DNA of 64,000 nt. Origin: Gimesia chilikensis (GTDB taxonomy: Bacteria; Planctomycetota; Planctomycetia; Planctomycetales; Planctomycetaceae). This document shows, piece after piece, positions 18,442-25,622 of this stretch (its first letter is position 1; every line of letters starts with the position of its first letter). The stretch spans positions 558,001-622,000 of the forward strand of contig NZ_VTSR01000032.1 in the NCBI RefSeq assembly GCF_008329715.1. The letters run 5' to 3'. The notes below the pieces were generated by a model. It was not told the DNA's origin. It saw only the letters and a list, made by a program, of their open reading frames with translations, and did not search any database. A program made the position numbers and the translations under genes.

Positions 18442-18750
18442 ATGAACGTCTATCTGGATGACGAACGACCGGCACCGCCGGGCTGGCGACAGGTTCGCTG
18501 GCCGGATGAAGCAATTCAATTTTTAAAAACGGGTGAAGTCCGCTCGATCAGTCTCGACCACGATCTGGGAGATGACGAACGCGGCACCGGCTATGATGTG
18601 CTGCTCTGGATTGAAGAAGCCGTCGCGACGCGGGACTTCGATCCACCAGAGATCAAAGTGCACACCGCGAATCCGCCTGCCCGTAATCGAATGCTTGCGG
18701 CTGTCGGTTCCATTCAGCGTCTGACCGAGTGTTGCTGCGGCGCAGACTGA
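18442..18750 (+). CDS. Cyclic-phosphate processing receiver-domain protein
   Basis: The 102-aa protein reads MNVYLDDERPAPPGW, then RSISLDHDLGDDERGTGYDV, IKVHTANPPARNRMLAA. That is the stand-alone receiver-like domain often mislabelled as an FtsJ-related cell division protein. The acidic cluster DDERP and the DHDLG motif replace the phospho-acceptor site of ordinary receivers. Comparative studies link the family to cyclic-nucleotide or RNA-end cyclic-phosphate processing and to conflict systems; no member in this lineage is characterised to my knowledge. CAAGGAAAATTC is the ribosome site. It has no close partner gene. Confidence 0.7.
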   Translation: MNVYLDDERPAPPGWRQVRWPDEAIQFLKTGEVRSISLDHDLGDDERGTGYDVLLWIEEAVATRDFDPPEIKVHTANPPARNRMLAAVGSIQRLTECCCGAD

Positions 18751-18865
18751 AAGACGATGCTTAAACCAGGGGCTCCCGCTGGCTGCCGGGAAATGAAAAA
18801 TTTCTCTCGGGAGGCCCCTGCTCCTTTTCTGATCCAGGTGAGTGAGTTCACGAGCGTTGGGCGCT

Positions 18866-19339
18866 TCAGCACTCCTCTTCGCCTGTCTCGAACATCGCGT
18901 TAAAACGACGCTGCATTTCCTCGGGAGACACCTCTTCGATCTGACTGCCGAGCAGCCATTCGTGCCCGAAGGGATCCTGAACCTTCGCGGCACGTTCGCC
19001 GTAGAACTGGTCGGCCGGTTCCATGATCAGAGTGGCACCCGCGTCGACGGCCTGTTGCGTCATGGCGTCGACATCCTGCACATGCAGATGGATTGCCGAT
19101 CCGGTCGGCGTGGATTCCCGGGGCGCGTGAATGCCGTACTCGGGATACTCGTCGGAGACCATGATCGTCGTTGCCCCGAACTTGAGTTCCGAGTGACCAA
19201 TCCGACCGCCGGGTTCGGTCAGCCGAAAGTCTTCGACAGCTCCAAACGCCCGCTGATAGAAATCGATGGCGGCACTGGCATCCCGGGTGCGGAGGTAGGG
19301 AAAGACTTCAGTGATCTGGTGGGGCTGTTTCTCGGTCAT
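18866..19339 (-). CDS. VOC (glyoxalase-fold) family protein
   Basis: The 157-aa protein has two beta-alpha-beta-beta-beta modules: FPYLRTRDASAAIDFYQRAF, RIGHSELKFGATTIMVSDEY, then AIHLHVQDVDAMTQQAVDAG and AAKVQDPFGHEWLLGSQIEE. The metal-binding His/Glu positions of the PhnB-like branch (GHSELKFG, PFGHEW) are present. These proteins are typically annotated as glyoxalase/bleomycin-resistance or PhnB-like; substrate unknown. CAGGAGCTCAGACG precedes the ATG at 19339. It is monocistronic and faces the basic-peptide gene's terminator region upstream. Confidence 0.8.
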   Translation of the reverse strand: MTEKQPHQITEVFPYLRTRDASAAIDFYQRAFGAVEDFRLTEPGGRIGHSELKFGATTIMVSDEYPEYGIHAPRESTPTGSAIHLHVQDVDAMTQQAVDAGATLIMEPADQFYGERAAKVQDPFGHEWLLGSQIEEVSPEEMQRRFNAMFETGEEEC

Positions 19340-19545
19340 CGTCTGAGCTCCTGTTACCGGTCGGGGGAAATGCCTGTTTCCCTCAGTATACTCAGCAGAG
19401 GCCCGCGTGTATTGGGAAAAATTCGTTTCCCGGGGAGCACGGTAGTGGGAGGGCTGACAGCCCTGACGTTGTCCCGGAGAGACCTGGGTTGGGTTTCAGG
19501 ATGGGGGACGGTTTAAAGTGCGGTGCTTGAAACTTCTCTGTCTAC

Positions 19546-19597
19546 CAAAAAATAAATCCCCCTGTTTTTCGAGTTCCAGGAACTCTTCGAACAGGGG
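19546..19597 (-). terminator. Terminator of the basic 35-aa peptide gene
   Basis: CCCCCTGTT (from 19558) pairs with AACAGGGGG, with an inner GAGTTCC/GGAACTC pair; on the minus strand TTTATTTTTT follows. It lies 32 bases past the stop of the small gene at 19629, supporting that gene as a real transcript. Confidence 0.75.
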
Positions 19598-19628
19598 GCT
19601 GTCAATCTGCCAGAATCAGGCGAGAAGA

Positions 19629-19736
19629 TTATTTCTTCTTGCTGGTTTTGCCTTTGGCAGTTTTAGGAGCAGCAGCTGTGGTTTTGCCAGTTTGTTTTTT
19701 GGCAGTTTGCCCAATCTTAGAAGTAGATTTGGCCAT
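19629..19736 (-). CDS. Very small Lys/Ala/Thr-rich basic protein (35 aa), histone H1-tail-like
   Basis: The product starts MAKSTSKIGQTAKKQTGKTT and ends in AKGKTSKKK; about a third of residues are lysine, with none acidic. TGGAGATACCGAG is a good ribosome site directly before the ATG, and a strong terminator follows the stop, so it looks like a complete one-gene unit. Composition matches the KTAAK-type tails of bacterial H1-like nucleoid proteins and some basic ribosome-associated peptides. DNA or RNA binding is inferred from charge alone. Codon use is not unusual. It is easily missed by gene finders because of its size. Confidence 0.65.
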   Translation of the reverse strand: MAKSTSKIGQTAKKQTGKTTAAAPKTAKGKTSKKK

Positions 19737-20190
19737 CTCGGTATCTCCAGAAAAAGGAGTTAAAGAAACAGATATGAACTAAGATATTCATATCGACGCG
19801 TAAATTACCAATCTTTGGGAAATTTGAAATATCAGAGTTCACAATTTTGAAATTTTCTGAGGAAATATTTTTCGGCGATGGTTCGCGCGCGTCGTGAAAG
19901 GTGTCGCGACGCGCTTCTGAAAACCGCGCCAGCCGGTTGTCGCAGTGCTCTTGCGCGTCGTCTGAGGTGTGTCCTTTCGCACGCGCTTTATGGTTCTTGA
20001 GGTGAGCGCACCTGCCGGCTGTGGTCTGTTGCCAGTCACTGTCGGACGAGCCGACAGGGGCACCCCGTTGTTGCTGACACGTACGAAAAATGCCTGAAAA
20101 ACAGACTGTTTGTGGCGGTGTCGGGGAGTGTGGTCTATGATGGCTTCTCTGAAGTCGCCCCCCTGCTCTACTTGATTGGAGACACGTTGA
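19737..20190. other. Intergenic region, 454 bases, with two GC-rich inverted repeats
   Basis: No gene is seen. GCGCGTCG (19887-19894) and CGACGCGC (19907-19914) form a hairpin, and a second, related unit starting with GCGCGTCGT near 19956 ends in ACGCGC near 19987. Both lie between the divergent basic-peptide and NADAR genes. The first 120 bases are AT-rich and probably hold the promoter of the basic-peptide gene. Confidence 0.4.
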
Positions 20191-20883
20191 ATGGCAGTCC
20201 GCCCCGTCTATGTTCCCCGCGATGACCGTCCGGGAGTCGTGGTACGTTCGCTCGACTTCGAATGGTTCCCCGGCTTCTCGACGGCACAGAAGCAGCGCTC
20301 GATTCACTCCCTGCATGCCGCCGCCGGGGAAACAGGTATCGAACCGGTGCTGGAGATCTCCAGCAAGTCTCCCGAGGAACTGGGGGTGTCGTTGAGTGCC
20401 TTTCACCTTTCGTTGACCGACGCGGAGGGTGGCAGGTCCTATTCCGTGGAGACTGCTTTCCAGGGGAGCAAAGTCTTTGAGCGGGGCGGTCCGTTTCTCG
20501 ACCTGCTCAATGGAACCTCACGGGAGGCCAAGAAAGACGAGCGGTTGCAGAGTTCGGGACGCCTGCTCCGCTTCGAGTTTCAGGGGACTGCCTGGCCGCT
20601 GAAGCCCCGCACTTATTTCTATGACTGGCTCTACCTGAGTGCCCTGGAGCAGCAGTCCGGACTTCGGGAGACGCTGGTCCGCTACCGGGGGTTTACGGAT
20701 ATCGAATTCAACCCGATGAAGTCGATCAACTGCCAGGCGTACTCCGCGGCTCTGTATGTGTCGATCCTGGAGTCCGGTCAGAGTGAAACGATCCTCTCCT
20801 CACCAGCGAGTTTTCTGGAATCGCTACAGGACGAATACGCGGCCCGGGATGAGTTGCTGGCCCGGCAGCATGGGCTCGACTGA
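20191..20883 (+). CDS. NADAR-domain protein of the DarT1-associated antitoxin type, without DarT
   Basis: The 230-aa protein reads AVRPVYVPRDDRPGV, LDFEWFPGFSTAQKQRSIHS, LEISSKSPEELGVSLSAF, ETAFQGSKVFERGGP, FYDWLYLSALEQQS, FTDIEFNPMKSINCQAYSAA. From memory this matches the DUF6977/DarT1-associated NADAR family closely along its full length. NADAR proteins remove ADP-ribose from guanosine and neutralise DarT DNA ADP-ribosyltransferases. Normally the toxin gene is adjacent, but the following gene here is an unrelated lipoprotein and the preceding one a 35-aa peptide, so this copy is orphaned. ATG at 20191 with TTGGAGACACG upstream. Confidence 0.72.
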   Translation: MAVRPVYVPRDDRPGVVVRSLDFEWFPGFSTAQKQRSIHSLHAAAGETGIEPVLEISSKSPEELGVSLSAFHLSLTDAEGGRSYSVETAFQGSKVFERGGPFLDLLNGTSREAKKDERLQSSGRLLRFEFQGTAWPLKPRTYFYDWLYLSALEQQSGLRETLVRYRGFTDIEFNPMKSINCQAYSAALYVSILESGQSETILSSPASFLESLQDEYAARDELLARQHGLD

Positions 20884-20975
20884 GACGTGGCCGTCGGGTG
20901 ACTGGACAGCAGCGCGGCCAGGCACGATAGTGAAATGAGCGCGGGCCTGAAATTCGAATCAGAAAGTGAGAAGCA

Positions 20976-21383
20976 ATGAGATCAGTCATACTGCTGCTGG
21001 TGAGCAGCCTGGGAATGGGGCTGGCCGGCTGTCAGCAGGAAGCAGCGCCCACAGAGGAAGCCGCGAGTGCACCCCAAGAGACCGCGCCTGCCGCGGCGGA
21101 AGGACCGGTTGTGAAGATCTGGGTCTTCGAGGATGGCACCATCGAGATGGATGGGGAGCCCGCGGGACTGGAAGCGGTCCGCACCCGCTTCGCCGAGCTG
21201 CAGAAGCAGCAGGGAGTCGTCTACTACGGTCGGGACGCTCCGGCTGCCGAACCACACGAGAATGCGATGCGGGTCATCGAACTGGTCGTGGAAAACAACC
21301 TGCCGGTCCAGCTCAGTTCGAAACCGGATTTCTCCGATCGCGTCGACGCCGACGGAACATCCCGGCCGAAGCCTGTGGAGTGA
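20976..21383 (+). CDS. Lipoprotein with an ExbD/TolR-like periplasmic domain
   Basis: The 135-aa protein has a lipobox LAGC (Cys19), a Glu/Ala/Pro-rich linker to about residue 42, then VKIWVFEDGTIEMDGEPAGL, VRTRFAELQKQQGVVYYGRD and VIELVVENNLPVQLSSKPDF. That order (short strand, DGxIxxxG, helix, strand with RD, helix, strand with KP) is the periplasmic domain of ExbD/TolR. True ExbD is anchored by a TM helix and has a membrane Asp needed for proton use; this one is lipid-anchored instead and cannot do that. A peptidoglycan or partner-binding role is possible. It begins 92 bases after the NADAR gene. Confidence 0.6.
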   Translation: MRSVILLLVSSLGMGLAGCQQEAAPTEEAASAPQETAPAAAEGPVVKIWVFEDGTIEMDGEPAGLEAVRTRFAELQKQQGVVYYGRDAPAAEPHENAMRVIELVVENNLPVQLSSKPDFSDRVDADGTSRPKPVE

Positions 21384-21503
21384 TTCTTGGGTTACTGTAC
21401 GCTCGTTGCGTTTGCCTCGTCGGGCTGATATAGTGGTCTGTTCACAACGTTCTGTTTGGACACGACACACAATACGCGAATCAGTTTGAGACGGGGTAAG
21501 AAG

Positions 21504-22433
21504 ATGTACGGGGCAGGAACGGTTTTTCGTTGGACGAACCGGGGTTTCATGGCAGGGGTTCTGTTCTGCCTGGCTATGGTTTCGGCGCAGGCGGCTGAGC
21601 CTGTTTCAGTGTGGGAAGTGGTTACCACTTATCGCAAGCATATGGAAGGTAACCGGCTGACGCTGATGTCGGACGGCAAAACCAGTACGGGACTGCCCTG
21701 GAAACTGCTGGGAACCACGGTCGACTTCGGCAGAGAAGGTAAAGCGGAGCCGCGTGCCGGCGGTGCGTTTTACAAAGGGAACTGGGTTGGCGGCTGGAAT
21801 ATTGACGCCCGCGTGGTCATGAATAATATGACCCTGAAGAGTGAAATCGTCGCGCCGCCACCGATGCCGCCGGAAGCCGGTGAATCGTTGATTGGCACCA
21901 AGCCAGGCCGCTCTCTGAATGATTCGATCGTCGACTTGTGGGAGTTCGTGGCGGTTCTGCCGGGGACGAACAAGTTCATTCACATGACCTGCGACTTCAC
22001 ACCGGATAACCTCGTGCTGGATGGAGACCGCAAGATCGGGACGTATGAAATTGACAAGCGAACGGTGATCGTCAACTTCCTCGACCCGCAGTTCGGCCGC
22101 GTCGCCTTCACGGAGAAGCAGAATAACGTGCTCTCGGGTCGGGGGAAACCGGAGAACCGCAAGTACTGGAACCTGCAGTTCACCCGCGTGCAGCGGCTGG
22201 CTGTCTTTCGTTCCAAGGATCAGAAAGACCTGGTGCTGTATACGAACAACCGCGTTCATTCGCCGCGGTACACCCCCGACTACCATACGACCTTCAACTG
22301 GTATTTCGCGACTGTAGACAGAAAGCGGCAACTCTTCATCCGGGGTCTTCCTGCCGAAGTGAAAGCCGCCGGCCGGGTATTGACCTGGTACGGCGAAGAC
22401 CTGGCACTGATCGCCGGCCGTCCAATGCGGTGA
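21504..22433 (+). CDS. Secreted protein of unknown function
   Basis: The 309-aa protein has a signal peptide (FMAGVLFCLAMVSAQAAEP). The mature part is beta-rich with no domain I recognise; notable pieces are a Pro-rich loop (IVAPPPMPPEAGES), DLWEFVAVLPGTNKFIH and VIVNFLDPQFGRVAF. A start at 21456 would add 16 polar residues before the signal, so the ATG at 21504, preceded by GGGGTAAGAAG, is preferred. The following gene starts 10 bases after the stop and is likely co-transcribed. Both products should lie on the outer side of the cytoplasmic membrane, and a joint envelope function is plausible but unproved. Confidence 0.65.
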   Translation: MYGAGTVFRWTNRGFMAGVLFCLAMVSAQAAEPVSVWEVVTTYRKHMEGNRLTLMSDGKTSTGLPWKLLGTTVDFGREGKAEPRAGGAFYKGNWVGGWNIDARVVMNNMTLKSEIVAPPPMPPEAGESLIGTKPGRSLNDSIVDLWEFVAVLPGTNKFIHMTCDFTPDNLVLDGDRKIGTYEIDKRTVIVNFLDPQFGRVAFTEKQNNVLSGRGKPENRKYWNLQFTRVQRLAVFRSKDQKDLVLYTNNRVHSPRYTPDYHTTFNWYFATVDRKRQLFIRGLPAEVKAAGRVLTWYGEDLALIAGRPMR

Positions 22434-22443
22434 GGGAACAGTT

Positions 22444-22908
22444 ATGTCAACTGAAGTGAAAACTTCCCCGCGAATGGGAAATCTGCACCGACGATATCTG
22501 ACTGGAGCCGCCTGCCTGCTGATCCTGGCCGGGCTGCTGGTGTGGGCGCTCTGGCCCTGGAAGCTGACTTTGACGTTTCTTGAAGATGGTCAGCCGGTCG
22601 CCGGTTTGAAGATGGACGTTGTGATTGCTGATGATAATGTTCTAGATAGGAAAACGTTGATCACCGACGAGGGTGGGCAGATCACCATTCCCCGACCGAA
22701 TACTGACGGAGATGCCACCGTCCGGCTCTGGTTTCCGGATGGAATGCGCGTTAACACGATCCTGCCTGTCAGAAATGTCGCCTGGACCAGCTTTGACTAC
22801 AGTTCAACTTTCGAGCAGGATGGTCAAGTCACCACAAAATATCCGGGAAGAACTGTCACACAACGAAATGCCCCTGTTCCGAAATCGAACAGCCAGACCG
22901 GACAGTAA
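22444..22908 (+). CDS. Membrane-anchored beta-sandwich protein of unknown function
   Basis: The 154-aa protein has one N-terminal TM anchor (YLTGAACLLILAGLLVWALW) and an outside domain whose repeated strand pattern (LTLTFLEDGQPVAGLKMDVV, DEGGQITIPRPNTDGDATVR) resembles a carboxypeptidase-regulatory or Ig-like sandwich. The tail (TQRNAPVPKSNSQTGQ) looks disordered. It starts 10 bases after the preceding secreted-protein gene, with GAGGGAACAG as ribosome site, so the two form an operon. No enzyme motif is visible. Confidence 0.6.
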   Translation: MSTEVKTSPRMGNLHRRYLTGAACLLILAGLLVWALWPWKLTLTFLEDGQPVAGLKMDVVIADDNVLDRKTLITDEGGQITIPRPNTDGDATVRLWFPDGMRVNTILPVRNVAWTSFDYSSTFEQDGQVTTKYPGRTVTQRNAPVPKSNSQTGQ

Positions 22909-22960
22909 CTCTTTCACTAGCGGGGGCGTATCTGGCTGAGGATGCAGAGCCCGTCCGCAT

Positions 22961-23155
22961 AACGGGCCGCCGGAACTGTATGAGATTCTGCTGCCGCTGC
23001 TGGTCTGGTCGATTCAGTACGAAATCCTGTTCCCGCAGTTCGCCTCTACATCACCGGGAGTCACCGGCGATCCGCTGGATATTCTCTGGTACAGTGTCAG
23101 CGCCTGCATCAGCGCCCTCTGGTGGCGGTTTTATTATCAACGTCAGCCTGCCTGA
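22961..23155 (+). pseudogene. Remnant of a membrane protein C-terminus (VanZ-like end?)
   Basis: The frame NGPPELYEILLPLLVWSIQY, ILFPQFASTSPG, TGDPLDILWYSVSACISALW, ending RFYYQRQPA and TGA at 23153-23155, reads as the last two TM helices of an integral membrane protein. The GDPLDILWYSxxACISAL stretch recalls the final helix of VanZ-like proteins. A stop lies just upstream and no start codon or ribosome site is available, so only the 3' end of a gene is left. The family assignment is tentative; its being coding-derived rests on hydrophobic pattern and codon use. Confidence 0.5.
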
Positions 23156-23232
23156 GAGCCGCCCTGCCCTCTGTTTTGCCTGGGTTTTGTGGTCTGTTCA
23201 GTCGAAAAGCAGGTCTGTTTGCATGAATATTG

Positions 23233-23260
23233 TTGACGTATTGATCATATCTGACATAAT
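23233..23260 (+). promoter_or_regulatory. Candidate promoter ahead of a structured leader
   Basis: TTGACG (23233-23238), a 16-base spacer, and CATAAT (23255-23260) form a sigma-70-like promoter about 170 bases before the HsdR-like start codon. The transcript would contain GGGAGTG...CACTCCC and the hairpin at 23346. Confidence 0.45.
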
Positions 23261-23345
23261 GTTTAGTTGTGCGGGCCTGCCTGGGAGTGTTTGTGTAAGT
23301 GATTAGGCACGAGCACTCCCGGCACGCACGAGTAACCCCTCTTCT

Positions 23346-23386
23346 GGCACTCCGGTTCGATTTCGGGCCGGAGTGCCCCCCTTTCT
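23346..23386 (+). terminator. Hairpin in the leader of the HsdR-like gene
   Basis: GGCACTCCGG (23346-23355) pairs perfectly with CCGGAGTGCC (23368-23377), followed by CCCCTTTCT. It may terminate a short RNA started at the 23233 promoter or attenuate the HsdR-like gene, whose ATG is 55 bases further on. Confidence 0.5.
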
Positions 23387-23432
23387 GCAGGCAGGTTATC
23401 CCGGTTCTTTTTGTGCGCTGAATGGAGGAACG

Positions 23433-24575
23433 ATGGATCTGATCGATCGGATGAAAGAAATTGCTGCCCGGATTCCCAAACAACTGGAATACACCCAGAC
23501 CGAGGAGGCGACGAAGAACGCGTTCGTGATGCCCTTCATCAGTGCGTTGGGATACGACGTGTTCAACCCGCTGGAGGTGATCCCGGAGTTCACGTCAGAC
23601 GTGGGCATCAAGAAGGGGGAGAAAGTCGATTACGCGATCAAGAAGGATGAGCAGATCATTATCCTGGTCGAATGCAAATGGTCGGGGGCCGATCTGGACA
23701 AGGTGCACGCTTCACAGCTCTTCCGGTATTTCTCGGTGACGTCGGCCCGGTTTGCGATTCTGACCAACGGCATCGAATACCAGTTTTACTCGGACATCGA
23801 CGAGCCGAACAAAATGGATTCGAAGCCCTTCTTCGTCTTCAACATGCTGCACTTCGAAGATCACCAGATCAACGAACTCAAAAAGTTCACGAAGTCGGCG
23901 TTTTCGCTGGACGACATTCTGACGACCGCCAGCACGCTCAAGTACGCGGGGGCGATCAAGAAGATTCTGGAGGAGGAACTCAAGGCACCGTCTGAAGAGT
24001 TCGTGCGGTTCTTCGCGTCGCAGGTGTATGACGGCCGGTTGACGCAGCAGGTGATAGAGCAGTTCACGAAGATCGTGAAAGACGCGCGATCACAGTTCAT
24101 TAACGAGCGGATCAACGAGCGTCTGAAGACGGCCCTGTCTGCGAACTCAGGTGAAGGCGGTGGTGAGGATCTGTTCGACGACGAAGAGAACGGCGACGAC
24201 GCTTCAGCCCGCGACGGTATCGAAACCACGCAGGAAGAACTGGACGGCTTCAACGTCGTTAAGGCGATTCTGCGGGAAGTGGTCGACGTAGCCCGCGTGA
24301 CGATGCGCGACACGAAAAGTTATTGCGGCATACTGCTGGACGACAACAACCGCAAGCCGATCTGCCGCCTGCGGTTCAACCACTCACAGAAATACCTGGG
24401 CCTGTTCACGAACAAGAATGAAGATAAGGTCGAGATTGATTGCGTGGATGATATCTTCAAACACTCAGAACGGCTGAAGGCTGTGATTGGGGAGTATGAG
24501 GGTGGGAAGGCTGAAGTTGAGGAGGTGGCTGGTGGAGGGGAAAATCCAATGATGAATTCAGACATCATGGAATGA
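23433..24575 (+). CDS. Stand-alone nuclease with type I restriction HsdR N-terminal domain
   Basis: The 380-aa protein contains the PD-(D/E)xK core of HsdR_N: Glu52 in VIPEFTSDVG, Asp66 in EKVDYAI, and Glu80-x-Lys82 in IIILVECKW. No SF2 helicase motifs follow, so it is not a full HsdR; no hsdM or hsdS gene is nearby. The C-terminal 90 residues (VVKAILREVVDVARVTMRDT, KSYCGILLDDNNRKPICRLR) form a second conserved domain seen in this widespread but uncharacterised group, joined by an acidic linker (EDLFDDEENGDD). The ATG at 23433 follows TGGAGGAACG. Possible roles are restriction, Mrr-like cleavage or stress-induced nuclease. Confidence 0.75.
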   Translation: MDLIDRMKEIAARIPKQLEYTQTEEATKNAFVMPFISALGYDVFNPLEVIPEFTSDVGIKKGEKVDYAIKKDEQIIILVECKWSGADLDKVHASQLFRYFSVTSARFAILTNGIEYQFYSDIDEPNKMDSKPFFVFNMLHFEDHQINELKKFTKSAFSLDDILTTASTLKYAGAIKKILEEELKAPSEEFVRFFASQVYDGRLTQQVIEQFTKIVKDARSQFINERINERLKTALSANSGEGGGEDLFDDEENGDDASARDGIETTQEELDGFNVVKAILREVVDVARVTMRDTKSYCGILLDDNNRKPICRLRFNHSQKYLGLFTNKNEDKVEIDCVDDIFKHSERLKAVIGEYEGGKAEVEEVAGGGENPMMNSDIME

Positions 24576-24655
24576 TCCCTTAAGCGTATTGGTTGTGATT
24601 CACTATTTTGAAAATTCTTTTGAGACAGATCTCAAGAAAATATAGGGGGAGTCAT

Positions 24656-25312
24656 ATGACGGTAGACGGGATCGATAATACAGCACATGGAACTGGAACT
24701 GGAACTGGAACTGGAACTGGAACTGGAACTGGTGCTGGTGCTGGTGCTGGTGCTGGTGCTGGTGCTGGTGCTGGTGCTGGTAATATTCCCGAAGATAAAA
24801 TCCTGGAATATGCTTGGAAATGGTTTGAGTATCATGCAGCACAGAGGCTGTTGGCGTTTAGATATTTTTTAATCTTTCTAGGTATACTCGCTGTTGCTCT
24901 TCTAAAGTCAGCAGAAAATGGAACCCATGATTTAACCAAAGTTTTGGAATTCTTAGGTTGTTTCATATCGATCATCTTTTTACTGTTAGAATTTCGAAAT
25001 GCGCAGTTAGTGGATGTAGGAAGAAAGAGCCTTAAGAAAATCGAATCTTTTGATTCATATCGAAGTGATATTGAGTTAAAACTTATAACGAATGATCAAG
25101 GGAGATGTTTTCTAATTAGACATTCGTTTTTGATAAAAGCTATATATGTAGTTTGTCTATGCGGATTTATAATGCTGGCACGCAAACCAAGTTTGATTAT
25201 GAACGAAAATAGTGCTCCTTCACAGATATTAGATAACATGAAGGCAAAGGCAAAATCATCTGACATAGAGAAACCGGTCGAAGCCAAAAAGCCAATAATA
25301 CAAGAGGAGTAG
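24656..25312 (+). CDS. Three-TM membrane protein with Gly-Thr/Gly-Ala repeat N-terminus
   Basis: After an 11-residue start (MTVDGIDNTAH) come seven Gly-Thr and eight Gly-Ala dipeptides encoded by hexanucleotide repeats. Then follow a helix (ILEYAWKWFEYHAAQR) and TM1 FRYFLIFLGILAVALLK, TM2 LEFLGCFISIIFLLLEF, TM3 FLIKAIYVVCLCGFIMLA, and a Lys-rich tail. GGGGGAGTCAT precedes the ATG. The gene is clearly AT-richer than those on either side, suggesting acquisition. Membrane proteins of this size with few TMs and a soluble helical tail are common effectors of abortive defence systems, but this family is not recognised. The next gene starts three bases after its stop. Confidence 0.6.
   Translation: MTVDGIDNTAHGTGTGTGTGTGTGTGAGAGAGAGAGAGAGAGNIPEDKILEYAWKWFEYHAAQRLLAFRYFLIFLGILAVALLKSAENGTHDLTKVLEFLGCFISIIFLLLEFRNAQLVDVGRKSLKKIESFDSYRSDIELKLITNDQGRCFLIRHSFLIKAIYVVCLCGFIMLARKPSLIMNENSAPSQILDNMKAKAKSSDIEKPVEAKKPIIQEE
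24689..24778 (+). repeat. Hexanucleotide microsatellite: seven GGAACT then eight GGTGCT units
   Basis: Fifteen perfect six-base units without interruption lie inside the membrane-protein gene. Slippage changes length by two residues per unit and cannot shift the frame. Confidence 0.95.
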
Positions 25313-25315
25313 ATC

Positions 25316-25573
25316 ATGCCTTATATAGATAAAGAGGCTCGAGAAAGACTTGCGAATGGAGCAAAAGCCGAAACACCAGGCGAATTAAATTATTTGATTT
25401 CCTGTCTGGTTGACCAATACCTGATTGATAAAGGCGGATTACGGTACACTCACATCAATGAAGCTATTGGTGTCTTGGAATGCGCTAAGCTGGAATTATA
25501 TCGCCGTATTGCAGCGCCTTATGAAGATGAAAAGATTGCATCCTCTGGTGATGTTTATGATGTATTAAAATAG
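25316..25573 (+). CDS. DUF6899-like small protein
   Basis: The 85-aa protein reads PYIDKEARERL, ETPGELNYLISCLVDQYLID, YTHINEAIGVLECAKLELYR, RRIAAPYEDEKIASSGDVYD. This is a compact, highly conserved small protein found scattered across bacteria and phages (DUF6899 by recall), function unknown. It starts three bases after the membrane-protein stop, with AAGAGGAGTAG as ribosome site, so the two genes are translationally linked. It is AT-rich like its partner. The recurring pairing of such small proteins with nuclease or membrane genes in mobile regions fits a conflict-related role, which is inference. Confidence 0.65.
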   Translation: MPYIDKEARERLANGAKAETPGELNYLISCLVDQYLIDKGGLRYTHINEAIGVLECAKLELYRRIAAPYEDEKIASSGDVYDVLK

Positions 25574-25622
25574 ATTTATACACATTGCATCTGTTTTCTT
25601 TCTTTTGGTGAGAATCAATCGA

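Noticed and set aside
22980..23306. A 108-codon plus-strand frame beginning with ATG
   Set aside because: Its translation is Cys/Arg/Ser-rich and not protein-like; the neighbouring frame at 22961-23155 contains the real membrane-protein remnant.
23433..24575. A complete type I restriction system
   Set aside because: Only the HsdR N-terminal nuclease domain is present; no helicase motifs, hsdM or hsdS gene is seen in the flanks.
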